A DNA stretch of 48,746 nucleotides from positions 1-48,746 of the forward strand of contig JAQTXJ010000007.1 in assembly GCA_028688815.1 (NCBI GenBank). The letters are read 5' to 3'. The notes below the pieces were generated by a model that made no database searches, had not been told where the DNA came from, and worked only from the letters and a program-made list of their open reading frames with translations. Both the position numbers and the translations under genes were made by a program. This DNA is from a bacterium (GTDB lineage: Bacteria > Hydrothermota > UBA3073 > JACQXS01 > JAQTXJ01). Shown piece after piece: positions 8,058 to 17,757 of this stretch (positions are counted from its first letter, which is position 1; every line of letters starts with the position of its first letter).

Positions 8058-10661
8058 ATGCAAAAAATTCTTTTTGTTTTTATATCATTAATAACTACAA
8101 CTAACCTATTTGCAAATGCTCCCGACACCCTATGGACTTGCACTTACGGCGGCTCAGGCGAAGATTACGGATTCTCCGTCCAGCAAACTTTTGACGGGGG
8201 ATTTGTCATTGCAGGAAGAACTACTTCCTACGGCGCAGGCGATGCAGATATATGGCTGGTAAAAACAAACTCCCTTGGTAATGTAAAATGGACAAAAACC
8301 TTCGGCGGAACTGATTACGAAGTCGCATGGGAAGTTCACCAAACTTCGGATAGCGGGTATATTCTTGTCGGTACCACTTATTCCTACGGAGCAGGTGATG
8401 CAGATATATGGTTGGTAAAAACTGATACCGCAGGTAATACAAGCTGGAGCAGAACTTTTGGAGATGTCAGTTTCGACTTAGGTTATTCCGTTCAACAAAC
8501 CACGGACGGCGGATATATTCTTGTCGGATTAACCGATAACTCCGGTAAACCCGATATATGGCTCATAAAAACGGACGCGAGCGGTATCGCTCAATGGGAT
8601 ACTACCTATGGTGATTTTAATTATGATGAAGAAGCTTTTTCCGTTCAACAAACTGCTGACGGCGGGTACATTATTACCGGGGTAGTTTACGTTGGAGGTT
8701 TTGCTCAGGCGTTACTCCTGAAAATGGATTCCAACGGTAACAAAGAATGGGACAAACTTCTCGGCGGTATACAAGACGAATTCGGATATTCCGCCCAACA
8801 AACAAAAGATGGCGGGGATATCCTTGCCGGGAGTACTTCCTCCACCGGCGCGGGAGGAACTGATGCATGGCTGGTAAAAACGGATGCAAGCGGAAATATA
8901 TCCTGGAGTAAAACTTTTGGCGGAGCCAACTGGGACGGGAGTAATGGAGTCCAGCAGACTTATGACGGCGGGTACATTCTTGCCGGCAGAACCGCTTCTT
9001 TTGGAGCAGGTAATTATGATGCGTGGATGGTAAAAACCGATACTCTCGGTAATATGCAGTGGAAAAAAACTTTTGGCGGAATCAATTTCGATTATGCATG
9101 GTCTGTCCGACAGACATCCGATAGTTTATACGTAATTGTAGGCGGAACACAGTCTTCGGGTGCAGGTGGAACCGATGTCAGACTTATCAAAATGGGACGC
9201 CATAAATGGACGATTATGGTGTTTATTAACGGGGATAATGATTTGGAAGAATATGCGATAGATGATGTAAACGAAATGGAAGCTGGTATGGACAGCACTT
9301 CCGATTATAATATAGTAATAGAATTTGATAGATGCCCGGGTTGGGATAGCTCTAATGGTAACTGGACCGACACAAGAAGATATTGCATTACGCCTGATTC
9401 TATGTTGGATGATACTATTCAGTCTACTCTTGTTGAAGATTTGGGTGAGTTAAATATGGGCAACCCTGCAACTGCCATTGATTTTGCAAAATGGGGAATT
9501 AAAAACTATCCCGCAGACAGGTATATGTTTGTAATATGGGATCACGGGGATGGTTGGTATAAAAAGAAAGATAATACGGAGGTAATTAAAGGTATAAGTT
9601 TTGACAACACTAATGCCGATTTTATAGGAGTAGCTAATAATGAATATGGCGAAATTGCGGACAGTATAAGCAATTTATTGGGCAGGAAACTGGATGTCCT
9701 TGCTAATGATGCTTGCTTAATGGGAATGCAGGAAGTTGCATATGAAGTAAAGAATTCTGTGGATTATTTTATAGGCTCGGAGTATATAATTTCAGGGTAT
9801 GGATTCCCCTATAATACAATATGCGATTCACTGAATAAAAATAAAAATCTTACACCGGCGCAGTTGTCTCAGGTAATAGTGGAAAAATATAAGGATTTCT
9901 ACCAGGGGGCAAAAGCTAGCACTATTTCCGCGCTTGCGCTGGATAATAGGTTTAATCACCTCTCTTATTGTATTGACGAATTTGCAAAAAAACTTATGAC
10001 TACCGGCGGAAGATGGTATGCGGACATAATTGATATACGCCAAAACACTCTGGAATTTAAGGAAAATCCTCCTGACTTAAACTCAAGCGACTCCTGTCAT
10101 ATGGACTTGTTGGATTTTTCATCACGCATAAAAAGCGATTTAAATCTCCCCGGTTACCTAAGAGACTGGGCAGATTCCGTAAGACTTGCAATAAATGCCG
10201 TAGTTATAAAAGAAGCGCATACAAACACCGCATCCATAAACTTTGATAGCGCTCACGGCTTGGCAATATATTATCCCGTTAACTGGAATAATATAAATAA
10301 TAACTATCTAATGCTGAATTTTACGGGACAATTCGAAAACTGGTATAGGTTTATAGACGGGGATATGATTGCTTCCGAAGATAGTACGAAAATACCTCTG
10401 GTTTTTAGTCTGTTACCGCCTCTCCCCAACCCTTTTACAAAAAATACCGTTATAAAATACACAATTCCCGAAAAAAGAAAAGTATCTTTGAACTTATACG
10501 ACCTTACTGGCAGACTGGTAAAACCCTTAACAAATGAAGAACAAAAACCTGGTCTCTATACTGTTGTCCTAAACTCGCATACCCTGTCTTCCGGTATCTA
10601 TTTTGTAAAATTACAGGCAGGAACTTATGCTTCAACCCAAAAACTTATATTAACGAGGTAA
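8058..10661 (+). CDS. secreted clostripain-family (C11) cysteine peptidase with N-terminal propeller-type repeats and T9SS/Por-type C-terminal sorting domain
   Basis: Signal peptide MQKILFVFISLITTTNLFANA; repeated QQTxDGGYIL.G.T.S.GAG..D.WLVKTD units; catalytic-type WDHGDGW and NDACLMGMQEVAYE; tail PNPFTKNTVIKYTIPEKRKVSLNLYDLTGRLV...GIYFVKL. Confidence 0.85.
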   Translation: MQKILFVFISLITTTNLFANAPDTLWTCTYGGSGEDYGFSVQQTFDGGFVIAGRTTSYGAGDADIWLVKTNSLGNVKWTKTFGGTDYEVAWEVHQTSDSGYILVGTTYSYGAGDADIWLVKTDTAGNTSWSRTFGDVSFDLGYSVQQTTDGGYILVGLTDNSGKPDIWLIKTDASGIAQWDTTYGDFNYDEEAFSVQQTADGGYIITGVVYVGGFAQALLLKMDSNGNKEWDKLLGGIQDEFGYSAQQTKDGGDILAGSTSSTGAGGTDAWLVKTDASGNISWSKTFGGANWDGSNGVQQTYDGGYILAGRTASFGAGNYDAWMVKTDTLGNMQWKKTFGGINFDYAWSVRQTSDSLYVIVGGTQSSGAGGTDVRLIKMGRHKWTIMVFINGDNDLEEYAIDDVNEMEAGMDSTSDYNIVIEFDRCPGWDSSNGNWTDTRRYCITPDSMLDDTIQSTLVEDLGELNMGNPATAIDFAKWGIKNYPADRYMFVIWDHGDGWYKKKDNTEVIKGISFDNTNADFIGVANNEYGEIADSISNLLGRKLDVLANDACLMGMQEVAYEVKNSVDYFIGSEYIISGYGFPYNTICDSLNKNKNLTPAQLSQVIVEKYKDFYQGAKASTISALALDNRFNHLSYCIDEFAKKLMTTGGRWYADIIDIRQNTLEFKENPPDLNSSDSCHMDLLDFSSRIKSDLNLPGYLRDWADSVRLAINAVVIKEAHTNTASINFDSAHGLAIYYPVNWNNINNNYLMLNFTGQFENWYRFIDGDMIASEDSTKIPLVFSLLPPLPNPFTKNTVIKYTIPEKRKVSLNLYDLTGRLVKPLTNEEQKPGLYTVVLNSHTLSSGIYFVKLQAGTYASTQKLILTR

Positions 10662-10663
10662 AA

Positions 10664-11527
10664 ATGTCATCCATATCAATTATATACTTTTCCGGCACGG
10701 GAAATACCGAATTTGTTACTAACCTTTTATCCCAAAACTTAAACAAAACATATAATGTTGATGTTTTCAAAGTGGAAGAAATTCTCAAACAAAAAGTAAA
10801 ATACGAACCCGATAAATACGACATTATCGGAATCGGATACCCCATTTACGGATTCAACGCCCCCTTGATTATATACGATTTCGCTAATTCTTTAAACACA
10901 TCCGGTAAAAAGAAGGTCTTTCTATTTTCTACCTGCGCAGGACCCACATACTTAAATGACGTCGCCTCCTATGGGTTGAAACAAAAATTAACCCGAAAAG
11001 GATATAACGTATTTTATGAAAAACAGTTCTATATGCCGCCGAATATTTTCATTAAGTATGAAGACGAAGCGAATAAACAGCTTTGTAATGCTGTTCTCCC
11101 AAAAACACAGAAAATGGCAGAAGACATTAAATTAAATAAAGAAAACGTAAGAAAAGACGGATTTATTCCAAAATTGTTTGGATGGTTGTTTCTTTTTGAA
11201 AAATGGGGATGGTGGGCACTTGGAAAAGATTTCAGAACCTTAAAATCCTGTAACCTTTGCCAGAAATGTGTCCAATCGTGTCCTCGCAGTAACATATACA
11301 TAAAGAACAATCATATTAAGTTCAAATTGAGTTGTATTGCTTGTTTTAGGTGTGTGTATGGTTGCCCGAATAAAGCAATTGCCGGCAGATTATATAATTT
11401 TGCTATCTTAAAAGATGGGTATGATATACGAAAAATAACAGAAAACAACCAGCTTAAAGGGAATTATATTACCGGCGAAACCAAAGGCTATTATAAATCC
11501 CTCATCAAATACCTTTCTGAAGACTAA
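10664..11527 (+). CDS. EFR1-type ferrodoxin (flavodoxin-like domain + 2x[4Fe-4S])
   Basis: IIYFSGTGNTEFV flavodoxin motif; CNLCQKCVQSCP and CIACFRCVYGCP clusters. Confidence 0.88.
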   Translation: MSSISIIYFSGTGNTEFVTNLLSQNLNKTYNVDVFKVEEILKQKVKYEPDKYDIIGIGYPIYGFNAPLIIYDFANSLNTSGKKKVFLFSTCAGPTYLNDVASYGLKQKLTRKGYNVFYEKQFYMPPNIFIKYEDEANKQLCNAVLPKTQKMAEDIKLNKENVRKDGFIPKLFGWLFLFEKWGWWALGKDFRTLKSCNLCQKCVQSCPRSNIYIKNNHIKFKLSCIACFRCVYGCPNKAIAGRLYNFAILKDGYDIRKITENNQLKGNYITGETKGYYKSLIKYLSED

Positions 11528-11534
11528 TTTCTCT

Positions 11535-11625
11535 TCTACCCAGCTTTCCTGTCCGCCTTTGGAGGAAGCTGAGGGTTTTTTGGGCTTTAGCCCTAAATGA
11601 AAAAAAGTGGGTTCGCTCCTACCAT
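11535..11625 (+). repeat. post-gene hairpin element, copy A
   Basis: CTACCCAGCTTTCCTGTCCGCC...AGGAAGCTGAGGGTT...GGGCTTTAGCCC; homologous copy at 24466-24574. Confidence 0.8.
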
Positions 11626-11751
11626 CTTATCCTCCGGCCTATTTCCCTTTCTCTCTATTTTTTTGATCCTCTCGAAACTATCTACAATCTCTAAACCATC
11701 TAAACTTTTTCCCCTTGACTTTTCCCATTCCCACTCTAATGATATGACATA

Positions 11752-12561
11752 TTGCAGATTAATAAGAAAAGAAAAATGAAAAATCGAATATTTAAAATTT
11801 TAGAAAAAGCAACTCCGGGCAATTTACCTGCTAAAATATTTAATATTTTTATTATAACTTTGATTATTTTAAATGTACTCGCTGTTATTCTGGGAACAGT
11901 AAAAAGTTTTTCACAGTATACAGTTGTTTTTAGAATTTTTGAGATATTTTCTGTAATAATATTTACCGTTGAGTATATCTTACGTTTATGGAGTTGTACA
12001 ACAGATGACAGATTTAAAGGGGCAGTTACAGGAAGGATTAAGTTTGCAGTTACTCCTCTATCTCTTATAGATTTAATGGCTATTTTACCATTCTACTTGC
12101 CGATGATTATTCCCATAGATTTAAGGTTCATTAGGATAGTTCGTCTATTACGTTTATTTCGTATATTTAAACTAGGACGTTATTCTGACTCTTTAAAAAC
12201 TTTTAGTAATGTTCTTAAAAGAAAAAAAGAAGAATTATTTATGAGTATTTTTATAATATTGATATTGTTAATAGTTGCTTCTAGTCTAATGTATTTTGTT
12301 GAATGCGATGCTCAACCTAAGATTTTTTCAAGCATACCAGCCGCAATGTGGTGGGGAGTAACGACATTAACTACAGTTGGCTATGGAGATATTTATCCTA
12401 TTACTCATATAGGTAAATTTATAGGAGCAATAATAGCACTTTTAGGTATTGGAATGTTCGCATTGCCGACAGGAATAATCGGTTCTGGTTTTATTGAAGA
12501 AGTTCACAAAAAACGAGAGGAAACAAGAAAATGTCCCCATTGTGGTAAAGATATTGATTAG
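11752..12561 (+). CDS. voltage-gated potassium channel family protein
   Basis: S4-like RFIRIVRLLRLFRIFKLGR; selectivity filter TTLTTVGYGD; C-terminal CPHCG zinc-ribbon-like tail; M at 11776 is an alternative start. Confidence 0.9.
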   Translation: MQINKKRKMKNRIFKILEKATPGNLPAKIFNIFIITLIILNVLAVILGTVKSFSQYTVVFRIFEIFSVIIFTVEYILRLWSCTTDDRFKGAVTGRIKFAVTPLSLIDLMAILPFYLPMIIPIDLRFIRIVRLLRLFRIFKLGRYSDSLKTFSNVLKRKKEELFMSIFIILILLIVASSLMYFVECDAQPKIFSSIPAAMWWGVTTLTTVGYGDIYPITHIGKFIGAIIALLGIGMFALPTGIIGSGFIEEVHKKREETRKCPHCGKDID

Positions 12562-12681
12562 CCATAAATGATTTCATTTTTCCCTCTCAAAATATTGCCT
12601 TGACAAATAAAAGTCATTAACTTACTTTAATTAATAACTGTCTGTATAAGCTAACATAGGAGCAATTAAAACAACATAACA

Positions 12682-14106
12682 ATGATTATAGCGGTAATAA
12701 TATTTGTAGTCGCCATAGCGGGTATTTTAACTTTCTTGCTAATTAAGAAAGGACAATCTCTAAAACAAGTCGAGACTGACCTTGACAACTTTAAAAATAA
12801 ATACAAGGATATTATTGATATTGACGGGGTAGTAGCGGAAAAGACTAATGAACTAAAAAATATTAATCAGAACATTAACAATCAAACCGCAGACTTTAGC
12901 CGACAAAAAGAGCAATTAAATCAAGACTTTCAAAATAAACGTAACATTTACGAAAATCTTCTGAATGAAATTTCAATTCTCGAGGAAAATTTAGAGGACA
13001 TCTCTTATGGATTATACAAACCACACTTCGATTATAAGACATCGGAAGAATTTAAGCAATCCCTTGAACAAATAAGGGAAAAGCAAAAGCAGATAATCAA
13101 AGATGAACAAGCAACACATTGTCCTGTTGAATGGACTGTTGAAAATAGCAGGGTAAAAGGAAAGAAAATGATAAAAGAGAGTTCAAAGCTAATGTTAAGA
13201 GCCTTTAATGGGGAATGTGATGCGGCAACTTCTAAAGTCAGCTGGAATAACATTTCCAATATGGAAGCAAGAATTCAAAAAGCCTATGAAGCATTAAACA
13301 AATTAGGTTCTACAAATCAAATTTCAATAACAGATAACTACCTTAAATTAAAATTGGAAGAGCTTTATTTAGAATTTGAATTAGAAGAAAAAATATACCA
13401 AGAAAAGGAAGAGCAAAGAAAAATTCGCGAACAAATGCGTGAAGAAGAAAAAGCTATAAAAGAAATAGAAAAAGCACGAAAAGACGCTGAAGTCGAAGAA
13501 GAAAATTATCAAAAAGCGTTGGAGAAGGCAAAGGCTGAAATCGAAAAAGCCAAAGGGCAAGAGGTTGATAAACTTACCGAGAAGATAAAACAACTTGAAA
13601 TAAATCTTAAAAAGGCACAGGAATTAAAAAGTCGGGCTATTTCACAAGCACAACTTACAAAATCTGGACACATTTACATTATTTCTAACATTGGTTCATT
13701 TGGTGACGAAGTATACAAAATTGGAATGACCAGACGACTTGAACCTATGGACAGAATTAACGAATTAGGGGATGCTTCTGTTCCATTTGATTTTGATGTT
13801 CATGGACTAATTTACTCTGAAAATGCTCCAGAGGTAGAAAACACTTTGCATAAACGTTTAGATAATAAACGACTAAACCTTGTTAATATGAGAGCAGAGT
13901 TTTTTAAGACATCCATAGATGAAATCGAACAAATAGTAAAAGAAATGAACCTAACGGTTCAGCTAACAAAACTTGCAGAAGCACGTGAATACCGAGAAAC
14001 AATTTCAATCAGAGAAGCAAAGAAACAACAAATAGATGGACAGATAGAACATAATAAAACACCGATTGAAGAAAAACTTGAAAAGTTTCCAACATCACTT
14101 GATTGA
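12682..14106 (+). CDS. membrane-anchored coiled-coil DUF4041 protein with C-terminal T5orf172/Mug113-type GIY-YIG nuclease domain
   Basis: N-terminal TM helix MIIAVIIFVVAIAGILTFLLI; long coiled coil; GHIYIISN...VYKIGMTRRLEPMDRINELGDASVPFDF...EFF. Confidence 0.8.
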   Translation: MIIAVIIFVVAIAGILTFLLIKKGQSLKQVETDLDNFKNKYKDIIDIDGVVAEKTNELKNINQNINNQTADFSRQKEQLNQDFQNKRNIYENLLNEISILEENLEDISYGLYKPHFDYKTSEEFKQSLEQIREKQKQIIKDEQATHCPVEWTVENSRVKGKKMIKESSKLMLRAFNGECDAATSKVSWNNISNMEARIQKAYEALNKLGSTNQISITDNYLKLKLEELYLEFELEEKIYQEKEEQRKIREQMREEEKAIKEIEKARKDAEVEEENYQKALEKAKAEIEKAKGQEVDKLTEKIKQLEINLKKAQELKSRAISQAQLTKSGHIYIISNIGSFGDEVYKIGMTRRLEPMDRINELGDASVPFDFDVHGLIYSENAPEVENTLHKRLDNKRLNLVNMRAEFFKTSIDEIEQIVKEMNLTVQLTKLAEAREYRETISIREAKKQQIDGQIEHNKTPIEEKLEKFPTSLD

Positions 14107-14251
14107 CAAAATATTGTATTTCCCTGTCCTGTTTATCTGCGAATATCTGCGTCCAAGAATTTTTTGTCTTCTAATCTTTTCTTAGCGTCTTTGCGACTTA
14201 GCGTGAGAAATTATCTGTTTTTTATTGTTTTTAATCTCTTAAATTCTTAGC

Positions 14252-14460
14252 AAGCCCTTTCCAGCTACGCTGGATTACTTACAATCCCTTATGCTAATTA
14301 GGGAAAAGATTGTTGAGCATTGGCGAAATCCCGTCTAGGCTGGATTGTCCGGAATTTTTTGCCGGAGGGATTTCTTAGAAACTCTTAGGCGTTAGCCTTA
14401 GAGTTTTTTATCCCGTAGCGAAGCGTTGGATATCCCGCAAAGCGGGGCTTTCAATCCCTG
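14252..14460 (+). repeat. composite multi-hairpin intergenic element
   Basis: AAGCCCTTTCCAGCTACGCTGG...AATCCCTTATGCTAATTAGGGA...CCGGAATTTTTTGCCGG AGGGATT then AAACTCT...AGAGTTT TTTATCC; first 53 bp identical to 23526-23578. Confidence 0.85.
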
Positions 14461-14565
14461 TTAAAATGAATCTGTTTTTGTTGTATCTTTATCCGTGTGC
14501 ATCCGTGTCTTTTATCCGTGGCTAATATCTATATTCTGTTCTCTGGTCTTATCGTTCCCTTATTT

Positions 14566-15552
14566 TCAACTTTTCTTCTTAATAGTTATTATCTTTATAT
14601 CCCCGTTACTATTTTGTATTTTCAATTCCTTATCGGGCTTTCCTATAACAGCGCTTATTTCTTTCCCGTTATCGCTTTTCGTTACGTTTTTTAAATCAGT
14701 CTTAATGTCCCCTCTGGAAGTATAAGCGCTAATCCTTAAATCCTTTGTATCGCGTATATCTGTTTCTATGTCGCCATTGGATAATCTTATTTCCCCACCC
14801 TGTAGGTTATTTAATACAACTTTTATATCACCGTTTGTTCCGGAAAAATTAATTAAACTGCTGTCAATATCTCCAACTATGTCTCCGTTTGTATTGGATA
14901 AGGAAATCTTGCCTCGTATATGTGTAAAACCTATATCACCGTTTGTACTTGAAAAATCTGCATCGTTATCTTCAACTTTTGCGCGAATATCTCCATTTGT
15001 AGTTGCAATATTAAGGTTAGAGGTTAAGTTCGCATTTACTTCGCCCGATGTAGAGCTTATTGAAACATTTTTTAGACCTTTTGGAACCATAATAGTAAAT
15101 TCTGTTTCAAAGTAAAAATCATCTTTCCCTAATTCAAAAGTTTTTGCTAATTCTCCCTGAGGCAAGACTTTAATATCCAAAGCGCTATCGTTTTTTTCAT
15201 AACTTATAACTTGAGGATAATTGTTTATTTCTATTTTCTTTTTTGAATTTGTTCGTAACACTTCTTTAATTCTTATATTAATTTCTTTATCTGTGCTCTC
15301 TTTTATTGTAATATTTCCGTTACAATTTTGAATAGTAAATTCGAAACTTCCCGGGACTTCTACCTTGAAAGATTGTTGTTTTGGTAAATAAGAATAGTTA
15401 TTGTGAAATTCAAATTCCTTTAAAAGCGTAAAACCTTTCAAATTTTTATTCTTAATATTTATATTTACGATTTCGCACTGCTCTCTTGCTCCCATAAGCA
15501 CAAGTAACGAAATTCCTATCAAACTAAAACTACAAATACTATGTCTATCCAT
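14566..15552 (-). CDS. DUF4097-family beta-repeat exported protein
   Basis: Repeated NGDI...TNGDI turns (STNGDIGFTHIRGKISLSNTNGDIVGDIDSS); N-terminal hydrophobic signal; SD-like GGAGGGGAG upstream. Confidence 0.75.
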   Translation of the reverse strand: MDRHSICSFSLIGISLLVLMGAREQCEIVNINIKNKNLKGFTLLKEFEFHNNYSYLPKQQSFKVEVPGSFEFTIQNCNGNITIKESTDKEINIRIKEVLRTNSKKKIEINNYPQVISYEKNDSALDIKVLPQGELAKTFELGKDDFYFETEFTIMVPKGLKNVSISSTSGEVNANLTSNLNIATTNGDIRAKVEDNDADFSSTNGDIGFTHIRGKISLSNTNGDIVGDIDSSLINFSGTNGDIKVVLNNLQGGEIRLSNGDIETDIRDTKDLRISAYTSRGDIKTDLKNVTKSDNGKEISAVIGKPDKELKIQNSNGDIKIITIKKKS

Positions 15553-15670
15553 CTCCCCTCCTCCCTATATTTCAACTCTTATTTTTTCTGTTTTTCTTAT
15601 AATCCTGTTAATCCTGTCTTATTCCTCTGCGATCTCTGCGTTTTTTTGTTCTGTGGTAATCTTCTATACT

Positions 15671-16066
15671 TTATCTTCTACCACCTCTTATCCCACCGCA
15701 AAGTAATCCGCTCACTCCAATCATAAACCCAAAATCATACCCGCGTCCGGTGTTGTTAACTTCGTATATCGTAACATTAGAATTAAACAAACTGATAATA
15801 TACGTTACAATAATGATTATCCCATGCCATAACCCTGCCCAAAAACCTGCAGGTTTTGCCCCTGGTAATTTGTATTTTGAGTTTGGGCCTGCTACTGAAA
15901 GTTTATTCGCCATTTTTTCCTCCGTTGCTTTTACGCTGCCCTGCGTTTTTGTCACATAACTTGAATCCTGAGCTTGAGTATTCAATTCACAATACCCTCT
16001 GCTCCCCATAAGCGAAACCAACAAAACTCCCGCCAAAACAAACCCCAAAATCCTCTCTTTTCCCAT
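15671..16066 (-). CDS. small exported/membrane protein of unknown function
   Basis: Signal peptide plus GFWAGLWHGIIIIVTYIISLFNSNVTIYEVNNTGRGYDFGFMIG. Confidence 0.65.
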   Translation of the reverse strand: MGKERILGFVLAGVLLVSLMGSRGYCELNTQAQDSSYVTKTQGSVKATEEKMANKLSVAGPNSKYKLPGAKPAGFWAGLWHGIIIIVTYIISLFNSNVTIYEVNNTGRGYDFGFMIGVSGLLCGGIRGGRR

Positions 16067-16156
16067 CTCCCCCCCTCTCTCCTGATTCTAAAATCTTTTA
16101 CAATTAATTACTAATAGTTACTACTAATTACTATAAGTTACTATTTTTTATCCGAA

Positions 16157-16921
16157 CTACCCCTCTTCACCCTTCTCAAGCAATAAACAATCCCCTATAA
16201 AGATTAAAACCGCAAACAAAAACCATGTTGCTAACCCGGGTAAAAAGTTCTCCGAAGTAGCAGTTTTTATCGTTAATAAATCTGGCGGCATAGGGACTCC
16301 TTGGAAAACTTGTCCCGACATCGATGTCGTAAACGTCGCTTCGGGTAAAAAACTAAATATCTTCCACCCTAATGGAAGAAGATAGTTAAAAAATCCAATA
16401 AACAAAACTATTGCAACAAAAGAAGCAATAAGTTTTCGAAACCTCATAAAACAATTTGAAGTTATTCGCGGGAACACTTCTATGAACATACTCGGAATCC
16501 CAACGAATAAATAAATTAACCATATTTTTACAACACCTGTTGATTTAATCCATACAGATTCTCCCCACTGCCCCTTTGCAATAAGGTAAACCGTAAAAAA
16601 TGCAATAAAAGAAAAAACAATAAAAACAATGCTGTGCACGGCAAACTTTGCCAGAAGAATATGCCATCCCCGAACAGGAAGAGAAAATAAAAATTGCGAA
16701 GTATGAAGCTTCCACTCGTTCACAAGAGAATGACTTGCGCTGAATATAACCGCAAAAAATATTACAACGATAAAAATCATACTCAAAGCAAAACATTGCC
16801 ATAAATAATGCTTGTAGAGCGACAAGAATAAGAGTTCCAGAATTACAAACCCCGGAAAAATATACATAAACCACGCCTTCTCTTGCTTTAACTCCTTTAG
16901 GAATAGAGATTTGAATTTCAT
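16157..16921 (-). CDS. ABC-2 type transporter permease
   Basis: Six-TM-type hydrophobic protein directly downstream of and overlapping an ABC ATPase gene. Confidence 0.75.
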   Translation of the reverse strand: MKFKSLFLKELKQEKAWFMYIFPGFVILELLFLSLYKHYLWQCFALSMIFIVVIFFAVIFSASHSLVNEWKLHTSQFLFSLPVRGWHILLAKFAVHSIVFIVFSFIAFFTVYLIAKGQWGESVWIKSTGVVKIWLIYLFVGIPSMFIEVFPRITSNCFMRFRKLIASFVAIVLFIGFFNYLLPLGWKIFSFLPEATFTTSMSGQVFQGVPMPPDLLTIKTATSENFLPGLATWFLFAVLIFIGDCLLLEKGEEG

Positions 16922-17616
16922 TTGAATACCTCCTTGTAAATATCAGTTATGTTCTTGGAGTACTTTTCCCTTAAATCATCTGCCTTCCCCTGAAGATTAA
17001 TCTGCCCTTTTTCTATAAAAACTATCTCGTCAAAAAGAGGCTCGGCTTCGTCTATTATATGCGTAGCTAAAACAATGCTCTGTTCTTTGTAATGATATGT
17101 CTTGAGTAATGCATCCTGTACTTTTGCTCGTGAAACAAGGTCTATTCCGGAAAACGGATCATCCAACAAAACAAGCTCCGGTTTGCGGCAAAGCGCAAGC
17201 ATTACCCGCACCCTTGTTCTCATACCGTAAGAAAATGTCCCTATTTTTTTGTCCTGCTCAATTGCTAAAAGCTGAAGAAGCTCCGACTCTTTTCCCTTTT
17301 CCCAGTCCCTGTAAAAATTGGAAGTGAAATCAAGAATCTCGCGAACCGTCATCCACGGATAAAGAACGTCTAACTCCGAAACATAAGCAATCTTTTCCCG
17401 AATCATAGGATTTGGAACCCCATCAAGAACCGTTATCTCGCCTTTTTGAGGTTTTATAAAACCCATAATAAGCTTCATCAGGGTAGTTTTCCCGCTTCCG
17501 TTAGGTCCCAGAAGCCCGACAATTTTTCCGCGGTCAAGCGAAAGACTAAAATCCTTGAGCGCGTCAACTCCGGGATACTTCTTGGTAACGTTTTTTAAGT
17601 CCAATACTAATCCCAT
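16918..17616 (-). CDS. ABC transporter ATP-binding protein (YtrB-like)
   Basis: Walker A GPNGSGKTTLMK, signature-region SYGMRTRVRVMLAL, Walker B LVLLDDPFSG. Confidence 0.92.
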   Translation of the reverse strand: MGLVLDLKNVTKKYPGVDALKDFSLSLDRGKIVGLLGPNGSGKTTLMKLIMGFIKPQKGEITVLDGVPNPMIREKIAYVSELDVLYPWMTVREILDFTSNFYRDWEKGKESELLQLLAIEQDKKIGTFSYGMRTRVRVMLALCRKPELVLLDDPFSGIDLVSRAKVQDALLKTYHYKEQSIVLATHIIDEAEPLFDEIVFIEKGQINLQGKADDLREKYSKNITDIYKEVFK

Positions 17617-17708
17617 TATTCCCTCCTTACTTTAAACTTGTTAAAACTGCCCTCTTCTGTATTTTCTTTTTGTTATTATATTAATCCTTTTCATCTGCTG
17701 CGCTAATC

Positions 17709-17728
17709 CCTGCCTGCCAGCAGGCAGG
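17709..17728. repeat. CCTGCCTGC-CA-GCAGGCAGG palindrome
   Basis: Perfect 9-bp inverted repeat. Confidence 0.8.
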
Positions 17729-17757
17729 TGCGTCCAAAAATTTTTCTCTGTGCCCTT

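Noticed and set aside
12682-14106. Homing endonuclease in an intron
   Set aside because: The GIY-YIG domain is at the C-terminus of a full TM-coiled-coil protein, and there is no interrupted host gene or intron structure around it.
14252-14460. Simple intrinsic terminator for the DUF4041 gene
   Set aside because: The structure is much longer than a terminator, sits about 145 bp after the stop, and near-identical copies occur upstream of or inside gene starts elsewhere.
14495-15115. Plus-strand ORFs 14495-14725, 14497-14694 and 14768-15115
   Set aside because: Largely antisense to the DUF4097 gene; the 14768 ORF mirrors its repeated NGDI codons (SPFVLEK repeats), a codon-reflection artefact.
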